Below, in pieces: positions 53,677 through 62,721 of a stretch of DNA of 64,000 nucleotides (position 1 is its first letter; every line of letters begins with the position of its first letter). The DNA is taken from positions 1,178,001-1,242,000 of the forward strand of contig NZ_CP073714.1 of the NCBI RefSeq assembly GCF_023101145.1, written 5' to 3'. Under the pieces are notes generated by a model that ran no database searches, was not told the DNA's origin, and was given only the letters and a program-made list of their open reading frames with translations. The translations under genes and the position numbers were made by a program. The stretch is from Paenibacillus pabuli (GTDB taxonomy: Bacteria > Bacillota > Bacilli > Paenibacillales > Paenibacillaceae).

Positions 53677-53860
53677 TATAATCTAAGTAGAGGGAACGAT
53701 ATTGAGCGGAAATTACCTATTATAAGCTGAATGAAAGGTTATGGATTGGCACGGAAAAATGAACTGAAAATAATTAAGAATCGTTGGAAACGTTATTTCA
53801 AAAAGCATGGGGCAGACTGCACATTGGCAGGCTGCTCTTTTTTTTATAGCATTCTGGACA
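53677..53860 (+). ncRNA. Candidate small RNA or small-peptide transcript
   Basis: A perfect TATAAT at 53677-53682 is followed about 160 bases later by GGGGCAGACTGC...GCAGGCTGCTC and eight T (about 53808-53846), a good plus-strand terminator with no annotated plus-strand gene between. A basic 62-codon frame from ATG 53731 lacks a ribosome binding site. The hairpin also serves the minus-strand AraC gene, so the plus-strand transcript may not exist. Confidence 0.25.
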
Positions 53861-54749
53861 ACTTCCGGTATTCCCGGGGTGAAATGCCCTCATATTTGCG
53901 GAACATGCGGCTGAAATAATGAATGTCAGGGTAACCGCTTTGTACACCCACAGCCTCGATGGAATAATCCGTTTCCCGCAATAGTTTGCGTGCCTCGCTC
54001 AGGCGGATGGATTGAATATATTCGTTGGGCGGCATGCCTGCCATCTGTTTGAACAATTTGGCCATGTGATCCACACTCAGGTTCATTTGTTTGGCAATGC
54101 TTGAATTGGTCCACGGGTCGGAAGGGGCGACCTCTATGCGTTTCATAAGTTCGAGCAGCTTCTCTCCGTGTACCGAATCATGACGCGTCGAACTTCGCCA
54201 GCATGAACGCAGCAGATGAGTTAATATTTGCAGCATCAAGGCTTTGCATACCAGTTCATATCCCGGTGGGCGCATCGTAAATTCATGAACTAGTTGCTCC
54301 ATAAGCTGCACGGCAGCTGGAGAAGGGGTATATACCGGGTTGGAAGATAGCGGCGTCATGCCCTCTGCGCAAGCTTCCACACCGAATTTATGATGCAGAA
54401 CCGTCTCTTCGTTCACAACCATGTCTGCCTCGGTCTGAATGGTCAATTCGTTGAAAAAATCAAAATGAATGCCGATAAAACGAGCTTCCGGGCTGGATAC
54501 GACTTCATTCTGGTGATAGACCCCGGCGGGAAGCATGATGAGCTGACCTGCCTTCAAAATATGGTGTTTATCGTTCATATAAGTTGCAGCTTCACCTTGA
54601 GAGACGTACAGAAGTTCAAAATCATACAGACGCCGCTTAGCCAGTTTGCCGGGAGGAAGGCTCTGGAATTGTGCGTAATGCACGTTGGGAGACCATTCCT
54701 TGTAATTGGCGGTTCGCTGCAGAGGATATACCGCTTGTTGGAGAGACAT
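53844..54749 (-). CDS. AraC-family regulator with N-terminal cupin-like sensor domain
   Basis: A 301-residue one-component regulator. The N-terminal half is a cupin-like ligand-binding domain (LLYVSQGEAATYM, LKAGQLIMLPAGVYHQNE), and the last 100 residues are an AraC DNA-binding domain with HTH segments SIAKQMNLSVDHMAKLFKQ and AVGVQSGYPDIHYFSRMF and the ending ISPREYRKL. It is divergent from a three-gene sugar-modifying cluster (54946-57554) that it probably controls. The start lies close to AAGGAGATG. The ligand is unknown. Confidence 0.88.
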   Translation of the reverse strand: MSLQQAVYPLQRTANYKEWSPNVHYAQFQSLPPGKLAKRRLYDFELLYVSQGEAATYMNDKHHILKAGQLIMLPAGVYHQNEVVSSPEARFIGIHFDFFNELTIQTEADMVVNEETVLHHKFGVEACAEGMTPLSSNPVYTPSPAAVQLMEQLVHEFTMRPPGYELVCKALMLQILTHLLRSCWRSSTRHDSVHGEKLLELMKRIEVAPSDPWTNSSIAKQMNLSVDHMAKLFKQMAGMPPNEYIQSIRLSEARKLLRETDYSIEAVGVQSGYPDIHYFSRMFRKYEGISPREYRKLSRML

Positions 54750-54945
54750 TTCAAATCATCTCCTTTTCTAAGAATATAGGTTGTAATTAATCAAAATAGA
54801 TCAGCTGAAACTGAACGGAATTGTGCAAATAATCTCTTTATCTCCTAAATAAATGATCACGTAAATTATTTATAATATATGTATTATCACATGTTCTTAC
54901 GAGAGAGACAACATCACGGATTATGCTAAAAAGGAGAGGATTAAG

Positions 54946-55587
54946 ATGCACTCTCTCCCTGTCGAACGGAGCACGAGTTATTGCTGTGAACCCCTCAGGT
55001 CAGTTGCTCAGTGTGGATTCCCCTCGGCTGCGGATTGGGAACGATGTGTTCCAGTGGAACTGGTGGACACGGTAACAGGCAGAGCGCCCCATCAATCCAC
55101 GGAAGTTCGTTTTGGGTGGAGTCCCGAATACTTGCATATTCGCTTTGTATGCCAGGATGATTACGTCGTATCTGATTTCACGGAAAAGGATCAGCCATTG
55201 TATGAGCAGGATGTGGTTGAACTGTTCATTGATGAACAAGGTGATGGCAGGAGCTACATCGAGTTGGAGGTAAGCCCGCACAACGTGGTTTTTGATGCAC
55301 TCATCCACAATAACGGCGACGGTTCGGAATTGAAAGCCGATGTAACCTGGCAGTTGGAGGGTTTGCAAACGGCGGTAGAAGTGGATCGTCAGGGCCATCG
55401 GGTGTATTTGATCCATATTCCCGCCAGTAACTTCAAGTCGCCCCTGACGAAAGGGGTATGCTGGAAGGTCAACGTTTACCGAATTGACGAGAATGTGCAG
55501 GGAGAACGGGAGTATCAGGCGTGGCAGCCTACGGGCGCTGTAAACTTTCATTTGCCTGCCCGGTTTGGTTATTTTCGATTGGGATAG
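54946..55587 (+). CDS. CBM9-like sugar-binding domain protein, cytoplasmic
   Basis: A 213-residue protein that consists almost wholly of a CBM9/DOMON-like beta-sandwich (SPEYLHIRFVCQDDY, QDVVELFIDEQGD, SYIELEVSPHNVVFDA, CWKVNVYRID, FHLPARFGYF). Such modules are usually attached to secreted hydrolases; here there is no signal peptide, so it stands alone in the cytoplasm or is exported by an unseen route. AAAGGAGAGG precedes the ATG. It begins a cluster with an isomerase and a dehydrogenase, so it may bind a sugar or be a ligand-handling protein. Function unknown. Confidence 0.75.
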   Translation: MHSLPVERSTSYCCEPLRSVAQCGFPSAADWERCVPVELVDTVTGRAPHQSTEVRFGWSPEYLHIRFVCQDDYVVSDFTEKDQPLYEQDVVELFIDEQGDGRSYIELEVSPHNVVFDALIHNNGDGSELKADVTWQLEGLQTAVEVDRQGHRVYLIHIPASNFKSPLTKGVCWKVNVYRIDENVQGEREYQAWQPTGAVNFHLPARFGYFRLG

Positions 55588-55637
55588 TCATGCACGGCTG
55601 AAGAACAGGCTTGTATATTTTGAAGGAGGGTATTGGC

Positions 55638-56486
55638 ATGAAAAAAGGGATTAACATATGGTCGTTTCCAGGGGATGCCTCTATTGCGGATTGCATTCAG
55701 ACAGCGAAGCAAGCAGGTTTTGAGGGAATTGAACTTTCCCTTAATGGAGAAGGCGAGCTGAGCCTGTCTGCCACGGATCAGGAGATTCGTGATATTCAGG
55801 GACGCCTCGAAGAAGCTGGGCTTGAGATTGCGGGACTTGCAACCGGACTGTATTGGGACTACCCGATGACGAGTGCTCGTCCGGAGATTCGCACAAAAGC
55901 GCTGGATGTATGTAAAAAACAGCTGGAGCTGGCTTCGGCCTTTGGTGTGGATACTATTCTGGTCATTCCAGGTGCTGTGGGTGTGGATTTTATTCCAGAC
56001 AGCGAAGTAACGGATTATGAAGTTGCCTACGAACGGGCACAAGAAGCCCTTGCGCATCTGCTGCCGTATGCGAAAAGTGCCGGCGTATCGATTGGTATTG
56101 AGAACGTATGGAACAAATTTCTGGTGTCACCGCTAGAGCTGCGTACCTTTATTGATTCTTTTAACTCAGATCATATAGGTTCGTATTTTGATGTGGGTAA
56201 TGTGGTGCAGAATGGTTACCCGGAGCAGTGGGTTCGTATTCTGGGTCATCGGATCAAAAAGGTACACTTCAAGGATTACCGTCGTCAAGCGGGAGGCCTT
56301 CACGGATTTGTGGACCTGCTGGCTGGAGATGTGAATTACCCGGCGGTGATGGAGGCATTACAGGCTGTTGGTTACGATAACTACGTGACGGCCGAGATGA
56401 TTCCGCCATACACTCATCATTCGAAGCAAATCATATTCAATACATCCAAAGCAATGGATGCCATTCTTGGACGTTCTCAGGACTAA
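55638..56486 (+). CDS. Sugar phosphate isomerase/epimerase-like TIM barrel protein
   Basis: A 282-residue member of the xylose isomerase-like TIM-barrel family (AP endonuclease 2 superfamily), with metal-ligand motifs GFEGIELSLNGEGE, SIGIENVWNKF, HIGSYFDVGN and KKVHFKDYR plus the late YVTAEMIPP. These enzymes isomerise or epimerise keto sugars or inositol derivatives. ATG 55638 follows GAAGGAGGG. Between a sugar-binding protein and a Gfo/Idh/MocA dehydrogenase, it probably works on the same sugar. The exact substrate is unknown. Confidence 0.88.
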   Translation: MKKGINIWSFPGDASIADCIQTAKQAGFEGIELSLNGEGELSLSATDQEIRDIQGRLEEAGLEIAGLATGLYWDYPMTSARPEIRTKALDVCKKQLELASAFGVDTILVIPGAVGVDFIPDSEVTDYEVAYERAQEALAHLLPYAKSAGVSIGIENVWNKFLVSPLELRTFIDSFNSDHIGSYFDVGNVVQNGYPEQWVRILGHRIKKVHFKDYRRQAGGLHGFVDLLAGDVNYPAVMEALQAVGYDNYVTAEMIPPYTHHSKQIIFNTSKAMDAILGRSQD

Positions 56487-56543
56487 ATTCAGATAACAAC
56501 GTTTATGAGGATATAAACTCTTTTTTTTGTGGGAGGTAGAAAC

Positions 56544-57554
56544 ATGTTGAAAGTGGGATTGATCGGTTTTGGGTTTATGGGGCGTATGCATTTTGATAAT
56601 TATGTACGTCTTGCCTCTGAAGGGGAACCTGTGGAATTGGTAGCCATCTGCGATCTGAGAATAGAGGAACTGAAGAACGGTAAAGCAGCTGGTAATATGG
56701 CGACAGAGCAAGAGGTATATGATCTCACACCTTATCATTTGTACGACAACATCGATGCGATGCTGGAGCAAGAGAAACTGGATATCATTGATATTACGCT
56801 GCCTACGCCACTGCATGCTGAACTAACGTGTTCTTTGCTGGAGAAAGGCTATCATGTGCTGTGTGAGAAGCCGGTTGCGCGCCATTCGGCGGAAGGCTGG
56901 AAGATGGCAGAGGCCGCCAAAGCAACCGGAAAAACACTGATGATTGGTCAATGTTTGCGTTTCTGGCCGGCCTATACTTATCTGAAATCCGTTGTAGAAG
57001 ACGGCCGCTATGGAGCGGTCAACGCAGGTTATTTCTTCCGTGGTTCGGGTTTGCCTCAAGAGTGGTTCCTGGATGGCGAGAAAAGTGGTGGCTGCATATT
57101 AGATATGCACATTCATGATGCGGATATTATTCACTGGGTGTTTGGCAAACCGGATCAAGTAACCACGCTGGCTCGCAACGTCATTCCGGGAAGCGGCTAT
57201 GATACGGTCTCCACCAACTATGTATACCCTGATGGAAAAGTGCTGAATGCCCAAGCCGATTGGACGCTGGGGGGAGACTACGGTTTCTCCATGACGTATC
57301 GCGTTAATTTGGAGCAGGGCAATCTGGTCTTTGAGAATGGTGAGCTGAAAGTAAATCCGAACAACGCTCCCGGTTTCGTCGCTGAGCTGTCACCCGACTC
57401 GGGATATTATCATCAACTGAAATATTTCATTCAATCTGTTCAAGCAGGTACGCCTGTATCTGTATGTACACCGGAAAGTGCAACAGGCACGCTTGAAATC
57501 ATCGAAGCGGAGATGCGTTCGGCGGATGAGCGTGGGGCATTGGTTTCATTGTAG
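56544..57554 (+). CDS. Gfo/Idh/MocA-family oxidoreductase
   Basis: A 336-residue dehydrogenase with Rossmann motif GLIGFGFMGRMHF (residues 5-17) and the family lysine in CEKPVARHS (about residue 112), followed by DMHIHDADIIHW with the usual conserved His-Asp. GGGAGGT precedes the ATG. It is the third gene of the cluster controlled by the divergent AraC regulator, and such dehydrogenase/isomerase pairs are used for inositol or rare-sugar conversions. A strong terminator follows. Confidence 0.88.
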   Translation: MLKVGLIGFGFMGRMHFDNYVRLASEGEPVELVAICDLRIEELKNGKAAGNMATEQEVYDLTPYHLYDNIDAMLEQEKLDIIDITLPTPLHAELTCSLLEKGYHVLCEKPVARHSAEGWKMAEAAKATGKTLMIGQCLRFWPAYTYLKSVVEDGRYGAVNAGYFFRGSGLPQEWFLDGEKSGGCILDMHIHDADIIHWVFGKPDQVTTLARNVIPGSGYDTVSTNYVYPDGKVLNAQADWTLGGDYGFSMTYRVNLEQGNLVFENGELKVNPNNAPGFVAELSPDSGYYHQLKYFIQSVQAGTPVSVCTPESATGTLEIIEAEMRSADERGALVSL

Positions 57555-57616
57555 TAGGAGCAGGTTTGACGAATGTAACAAACTTTACCGTACAGGGGAA
57601 TATGGATGAACAATGA

Positions 57617-57661
57617 AGAGGGGCTGTCCCGTGGTCATGAATATGACGGGACGCCCCTTTT
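57617..57661 (+). terminator. Rho-independent terminator after the dehydrogenase cluster
   Basis: AGGGGCTGTCCCGTGGTCAT pairs with ATGAC..GGGACGCCCCT across a four-base loop, followed by TTTTG. One internal bulge. Confidence 0.85.
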
Positions 57662-57726
57662 GAGCATCCATGTCATGGCTCATCCCACTCGCTTACGATT
57701 CCGGTTTGAGCAGAGGGTAGAGCGCT

Positions 57727-57867
57727 AACGAATCGGAGACACGTTATTCAGGAGTTTAAAGCAGCTACGGAAATCTAAGGAACCTGAGACACGCTACTTT
57801 AAGATTTTGGGCCGTTAATAGCGTTAATTGTCACATATTTAGGAAATAGCGTGTCTGGTGTTCCTTA
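57727..57867. repeat. Three copies of a short intergenic repeat
   Basis: Within the 460-base gap between the dehydrogenase and the phosphatase gene, a string near GGAACCTGAGACACGCTACTTT occurs at about 57779-57800, a related copy (ATCGGAGACACGTTATT) at 57732-57748 and an inverted copy (GGAAATAGCGTGTCTGGTGTTCC) at 57842-57864. The shared core is GAGACACG(C/T)TA. The rest of the gap holds two terminators and no gene. Confidence 0.6.
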
Positions 57868-57929
57868 CAATTATGAAAGAGGGGCGGGGGGACATATAAG
57901 ACGTCCTAGGTTCCTAAGAACAAGAAACA

Positions 57930-57965
57930 AGCATACAACCAAGCATGCATGCTCGCTTGTATGCT
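57930..57965 (-). terminator. Rho-independent terminator of the phosphatase gene
   Basis: AGCATACAA at 57930-57938 pairs with TTGTATGCT at 57957-57965, with a palindromic GCATGCATGC inside the loop. On the minus strand a T-rich stretch follows. Confidence 0.65.
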
Positions 57966-58014
57966 AAAGCCTCCTAAATCCCTGCCTGAGTCCACCGACA
58001 TAAGCAGTAATTAC

Positions 58015-59658
58015 TCAGTACGACCCAACAACCCGCCAGTTATTCGCCTGCTCCACTGTAAGTGGTTGATGTCTGCGAATATAATCTTCCACCAGTGCCG
58101 CCATATCCGTGGCGCCTTCGTGAATTACCTTTTTGCCTGGATACATCGCATAATCACCGCCACCTGCTGCGCGATAACTGTTCATCACTACAGAGTACGT
58201 CGCGTCCATTGCAACAGGTAAGCCCTCACGTTCCAGCTTCACCACACGACTTCCCACAGATTTGGAGATATCCAGCTCATATTCGATGCCTGCCCACATA
58301 TCGTAATTATAATGCTGTGGTTTCGGCTGCATATATGCGGGATTAACGACAACTTCGCCTGAAGCATCCACTTCAAAGTAACGCGCCGTTTGCTCTAATG
58401 CATCCCTAATGTCCTGACCACGAAGCTCCAGTACCGTTAGTGTGTTGGGATAGATGAAGTTAGATAACACATCCCGGACGGTGATGAGGGAACCGAAACC
58501 ACGGGCCTCTTCACTGAGTAATGCGGTATTGGAGATTTGAGCCCCCGTTGCTTCCATCTGCACCTGATGTACAAAAGCAATGAAGGGATGTGCCGCGAGC
58601 CGCAGTGCGGCAGGATCGGTGATAGATAAGTCTCCGGCTACCTCGCCAATCGGCTGGTCGAGCCATGCTTGTGCTTTGGCTTCAAGCTCGTCTGTCAGTG
58701 TCATAACAGTTGCATCGGGCTGTACGTCACTATTTTCATCCAAAAGCAATAAGCGAGCCTGTTTTTCTGCAATCTGCCACTTTCCATTCGATAACCGATC
58801 CAACTCAATGGATACATGACCCGCACCGTTTCCGCTAAATCCAGGCTGAACCACGGTCACCCCATGTATTTCAGCGGTAAGCTGACGGTGTTGATGTCCA
58901 GTAAGCAGAACATCAATCCCTTCAATGTCACGGCAGATGGCGTACGCCTGATTTTCCCCGGTTAACCGCTCGGCAGGTTCGCCTGTCTCCAGATCACTCT
59001 CAAAACCACCATGATAACTGACCACAAGTACATCCGGCTGTTCATGTTCACGAATATACCCAACCCATGCTCGAATGGTTTCCAAAGCGTCAAGGAACTG
59101 TAAACCTTCTATATTTTTCGGATGCTCCCAATTCGGGATATAGTGCGTCGTTGCGCCCAACAAAGCAATTTTAACGCCCGAAGACAAGGTTTTGATTAGA
59201 TAGGGAGGACCGAAGGCCGGTATGCTTGGTCCAGAAGGTTCAGTGTGCCGAGCTTTTTCGTCAGGATTCCCTTCATTAACGATATTGGCGGATAGCCAAG
59301 GAAAATGGGAATCTTCAACTGCTTTACGCAGCAGATCCTGTCCATAGTTGAATTCATGATTGCCCATTACGGCAGCATCATAGCCCAATTCATTCAGAAC
59401 ATGAATGAAGGGATGCACTTCGTGATCTAAAACAAAGGAAGCAGCATACGAGGCCAAAGGAGAGCCCTGCAGCAGATCACCGTTATCCACGAGCAGCAGT
59501 TCGGGCGAACGCTCCCGTTCATGTCGGATCAGCGAAGCAAGCAAAGCAAGTCCGGCTGGACGATATGCATTGGTATTGTAATGTATGGGACGAATGGCCC
59601 CATGAAGGTCACTGGTTACCACGATGTCGAAGCTTGACGTAGTTGATATGGATGTCAT
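58015..59658 (-). CDS. Metallophosphatase/5'-nucleotidase family protein
   Basis: A 547-residue two-domain phosphatase. The N-terminal calcineurin-like domain shows the metal-binding motifs SDLHGAIRP, VDNGDLLQG, GNHEFNYG, YHGGFE and TGHQHRQL; the C-terminal 5_nucleotid_C domain starts near residue 340 (NYDMWAGIEYELD). Relatives remove phosphate from 5'-nucleotides, 2',3'-cyclic or UDP-sugar substrates. There is no signal peptide, unlike most cell-wall versions, so it seems cytoplasmic. GAGGAGA precedes the ATG. It is divergent from the phosphonate-type importer, which suggests a joint role in phosphate scavenging (inference). Confidence 0.88.
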   Translation of the reverse strand: MTSISTTSSFDIVVTSDLHGAIRPIHYNTNAYRPAGLALLASLIRHERERSPELLLVDNGDLLQGSPLASYAASFVLDHEVHPFIHVLNELGYDAAVMGNHEFNYGQDLLRKAVEDSHFPWLSANIVNEGNPDEKARHTEPSGPSIPAFGPPYLIKTLSSGVKIALLGATTHYIPNWEHPKNIEGLQFLDALETIRAWVGYIREHEQPDVLVVSYHGGFESDLETGEPAERLTGENQAYAICRDIEGIDVLLTGHQHRQLTAEIHGVTVVQPGFSGNGAGHVSIELDRLSNGKWQIAEKQARLLLLDENSDVQPDATVMTLTDELEAKAQAWLDQPIGEVAGDLSITDPAALRLAAHPFIAFVHQVQMEATGAQISNTALLSEEARGFGSLITVRDVLSNFIYPNTLTVLELRGQDIRDALEQTARYFEVDASGEVVVNPAYMQPKPQHYNYDMWAGIEYELDISKSVGSRVVKLEREGLPVAMDATYSVVMNSYRAAGGGDYAMYPGKKVIHEGATDMAALVEDYIRRHQPLTVEQANNWRVVGSY

Positions 59659-59910
59659 TTTACAATCTCCTCTAAATATATAAGTTTAAACATATCAAAT
59701 CACAGGTCATTCTAACGGCCAAGAACTAAGGATTTCACCATTTCTCCGTGTATTATCAACCGTAATGAGGCTATTCTAACAGATCAAAGCCGCTCTGACA
59801 GCCTGACAGGAAACTTTACAAAACTCCAAATTTCGTTTCACATCGCGCAAATAATTGACGACTATAGTAGACAAGTAATGAAAAATAGAAACTCTTTGGA
59901 GGGTGTTCGC

Positions 59911-60894
59911 TTGAAGAAGTCTGCTTTATTTTTACCGTTGTTGATTTTGGTTCTGTTTCTAAGTGCTTGTGGGTCTAACGCTAGTACAACTGGTTCGGCT
60001 AACGGGGCTGATACGAGCTCGAATTCATCCAGTACTGACACGGCAGAGACAGAAAAAGCCGCTGAAGGTTATGTGCCGACTGAGTTGACTGTACAATTCG
60101 TTCCATCCCAAAATGCAGATACACTCGAAGCCAAAGCAAAACCGCTCGAGAAACTGCTGGGTGACAAATTGGGTATCCCGGTGAAGGTCAGCGTATCCAC
60201 AGACTACAACACAATTATTGAAGCAATGGCTTCCAATAAAGTGGACGTAGGTTTCCTACCTCCGACGGCTTATGTACTTGCCAAAGAAAAAGGCGCAGCT
60301 GAAGTTATTCTTCAGGCACAACGTTTTGGTGTAAATGATGAAACTGGCGCTCCAACTGAGGAACTGGCAGATTCATATAAATCCATGATTATTGTGAAGA
60401 AAGATTCACCGATCCAATCCGTTGAGGATCTGAAAGGCAAAAAAATCGCCTACCAGAACGTAACATCTTCCGCTGGTTATGTATGGCCGGCTGCATTGTT
60501 GCTCGACAGAGGTCTTGATCCTTTGAAAGATGTACAGCCAATCACGGTTAAAGGCCATGACCAAGGCGTACTGGCAGTACTGAACGGTGATGTTGATGCC
60601 GCAGCGATTTTCCAGGATGCTCGTAACACTGTAGCGAAAGACTATCCGACTGTATTTGAAGATACTCGTGTACTGGCATTCACTGAGCCGATTCCTAACG
60701 ATACGATCGCAGTACGTACAGACATGAATGCAGATTGGACAGCAAAAATCAAACAAGCGTTCATCGACATCGGTAAAGATCCACAAGGTCACGAAATCAT
60801 CAAAGAAATCTACACACACGAAGGTTATGTAGAGTCTGATGACAGCAAATTTGATATCGTTCGTGAGTACGGCGAAAAAGTGAAAACAGAGTAG
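59911..60894 (+). CDS. phnD: Phosphate/phosphite/phosphonate ABC transporter binding lipoprotein
   Basis: A 327-residue lipoprotein of the PhnD family: signal peptide with LSAC lipobox, a Ser/Thr-rich spacer, then the fold with VQFVPSQNADTLEAKAKPL, NKVDVGFLPPTAYVLA, KKIAYQNVTSSAGYVWPA and VLNGDVDAAAIFQDA. It captures phosphonate, phosphite or a related oxyanion outside the cell. TTG 59911 is chosen because GGAGGGTG lies eight bases upstream and it gives a signal peptide of normal length; ATG 59878 would add 11 residues. It heads the phn importer. Confidence 0.9.
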   Translation: MKKSALFLPLLILVLFLSACGSNASTTGSANGADTSSNSSSTDTAETEKAAEGYVPTELTVQFVPSQNADTLEAKAKPLEKLLGDKLGIPVKVSVSTDYNTIIEAMASNKVDVGFLPPTAYVLAKEKGAAEVILQAQRFGVNDETGAPTEELADSYKSMIIVKKDSPIQSVEDLKGKKIAYQNVTSSAGYVWPAALLLDRGLDPLKDVQPITVKGHDQGVLAVLNGDVDAAAIFQDARNTVAKDYPTVFEDTRVLAFTEPIPNDTIAVRTDMNADWTAKIKQAFIDIGKDPQGHEIIKEIYTHEGYVESDDSKFDIVREYGEKVKTE

Positions 60895-60970
60895 TTTTCT
60901 GTCAAAAAAAGATCGTTAATGATCGCATTGCATTGATTATCTTTTCATTGGATAACTTCATTGATTCAGC

Positions 60971-61014
60971 GGGCAGGCCAGTTCAGCGTGACATACGCTG
61001 CGCTGGCTTGTCCC
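60971..61014 (+). terminator. Intercistronic stem-loop, possible attenuator
   Basis: GGGCAGGCCAG at 60971-60981 pairs with CTGGCTTGTCCC ending at 61014 with one bulge, and CAGCG/CGCTG inside forms a second stem. No T run follows, so it may reduce read-through or stabilise the binding-protein message. Confidence 0.45.
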
Positions 61015-61066
61015 ATTACAGCGTGACCCTGCGAAATACCATATTAATGAAAGAAGGATTACTGCC

Positions 61067-61867
61067 ATGATTGAGCTTCATAATGTAACGAAAACATACG
61101 CTAACGGCACCAAGGGCCTGAATAATATTAATCTGAAATTTAAGCAAGGGGAATTTATTGCCGTCGTTGGTTTGTCTGGTGCGGGGAAATCGACGCTCCT
61201 GCGTTCCATTAACCGACTTCATGATATCAGTGAAGGAGAGATTTTGATTAATAGCAAGTCGATTACAAAAGCCCACGGCAAGTCACTTCGCATGATTCGC
61301 CGGGATATCGGCATGATCTTCCAGAGCTTCAACCTCGTGAAACGTTCCAGTGTGCTTCGTAACGTGCTTGCTGGACGGGTGGGATACCATTCCACACTTC
61401 GTACCATTTTGGGCCGTTTTCCAAAAGAGGACACGGAACTTGCATTTGACGCATTGGAGCGGGTGAATATTGCCGAGAAAGCCTATTCTCGCGCGGATCA
61501 ATTGTCCGGTGGTCAACAACAACGGGTAGCCATAGCTCGCGTACTTGCACAGGAAGCCAAAATCATTCTGGCAGACGAGCCTGTCGCTTCACTCGATCCA
61601 CTAACAACGAAACAGGTAATGGATGATCTGAAACGCATCAACCAGGATCTCGGGATTACAACGATCGTTAACCTTCACTTTATCGACCTTGCCAGAGAAT
61701 ATGCGACCCGTATTGTGGGATTGCGTGCCGGCGAAGTGGTGTTTGATGGTCCGGTATCCGAAGCAACGGATGAGCGTTTTGCAGAAATTTATGGCAGACC
61801 TATTCTGGCAGACGAACTGCTGGATAAACAGGCTGTACAGGAACAGCGGGGAGAAGTTCTGGTATGA
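61067..61867 (+). CDS. phnC: Phosphonate ABC transporter ATP-binding protein
   Basis: A 266-residue ATPase of the PhnC family with Walker [10 protein letters not shown], signature [14 protein letters not shown], Walker [13 protein letters not shown] and switch His in NLHFIDLA. The AT(H)xxx region [20 protein letters not shown] is typical of PhnC. A GAAAGAAGGA site precedes the ATG. It ends with ATGA overlapping the first permease gene, so translation is coupled. Confidence 0.92.
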   Translation: MIELHNVTKTYANGTKGLNNINLKFKQGEFIAVVGLSGAGKSTLLRSINRLHDISEGEILINSKSITKAHGKSLRMIRRDIGMIFQSFNLVKRSSVLRNVLAGRVGYHSTLRTILGRFPKEDTELAFDALERVNIAEKAYSRADQLSGGQQQRVAIARVLAQEAKIILADEPVASLDPLTTKQVMDDLKRINQDLGITTIVNLHFIDLAREYATRIVGLRAGEVVFDGPVSEATDERFAEIYGRPILADELLDKQAVQEQRGEVLV

Positions 61868-62721
61868 AGCAACCCGTAAACGTATCGATAGATGGATCAT
61901 TTCAGAACGAGTCAGGGAAGGGGCAGGGACCAGGCACAGGTTCGACTGTCCGCCGTCCCAAACCACCAGGGCGCACCAAACATCTGCTCACCTTGGTCAT
62001 TATTCTGCTGCTTTTGTGGGCAAGTGCCAAACAGACGGATGCCAGCTTCAGCGAACTGATCGAAGGTTTCCCCAACATGCTGGATTTGCTGCGTGAGATG
62101 TTCCCGCCGCGCTGGAGCTACTTTGACAACATCGTTCAGGGCATGCTGGAGACGATCCGTATGGCTCTGATCGGTACAACAATCGGTGCGATCATCGCAA
62201 TTCCGGTCTCCATCATCTGTGCAGGCAACCTAATGCCTAGCCGCTGGATTTACTATCCGGCCCGTTTTGTACTGAACCTGATTCGTACCGTGCCTGACCT
62301 GCTGCTGGCGGCGCTGTTCGTAGCTGTGTTTGGACTGGGACCGATTCCTGGTATATTGGCACTCGCCGTCTTCTCGGTGGGACTGATTGCCAAGCTGACC
62401 TACGAAACGCTGGAAACGATTGATCAGGGACCGCTTGAAGCGATGACGGCTGTCGGCATGAACCGAATTCAACTCATTGTTTATGGCGTGGTGCCACAAC
62501 TGGCTGCCCAGTTTACTTCCTATGTACTGTATGCCTTTGAGATTAATGTACGTGCCGCTGCGATTCTCGGATTGGTTGGAGCTGGGGGTATCGGACTGTA
62601 TTATGAAGCAACACTTGGATTCCTGGAATATGACAAAACGAGTGTAATCATTCTGTTTACCCTTGTCATTGTTCTGATCATTGATTATGTAAGTACTAAG
62701 CTGCGGGAGAAATTGTTATGA
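61864..62721 (+). CDS. phnE: Phosphonate ABC transporter permease 1
   Basis: A 285-residue permease with a long soluble N-terminus (about 40 residues) and six membrane helices. The EAA-type loop reads [23 protein letters not shown] and the late segment [18 protein letters not shown] is the PhnE signature. It starts within the stop of phnC. Partner of the next permease; two PhnE copies form a heterodimeric channel. Confidence 0.9.
   Translation: MKQPVNVSIDGSFQNESGKGQGPGTGSTVRRPKPPGRTKHLLTLVIILLLLWASAKQTDASFSELIEGFPNMLDLLREMFPPRWSYFDNIVQGMLETIRMALIGTTIGAIIAIPVSIICAGNLMPSRWIYYPARFVLNLIRTVPDLLLAALFVAVFGLGPIPGILALAVFSVGLIAKLTYETLETIDQGPLEAMTAVGMNRIQLIVYGVVPQLAAQFTSYVLYAFEINVRAAAILGLVGAGGIGLYYEATLGFLEYDKTSVIILFTLVIVLIIDYVSTKLREKLL

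Noticed and set aside
53731..53919. A 62-codon basic peptide gene on the plus strand
   Set aside because: No ribosome binding site, it runs through the terminator hairpin and into the AraC gene; kept only as part of the small-RNA suggestion.
57733..57867. CRISPR array for the repeated GAGACACG units
   Set aside because: Only three imperfect units, one inverted, with unequal spacers and no cas genes nearby.
59795..59820. CTGACA, CTGACA, TTTACA as a PhoP-box array upstream of phnD
   Set aside because: Spacing is irregular and two of three units differ from TTAACA at two positions; only noted as a weak hint.
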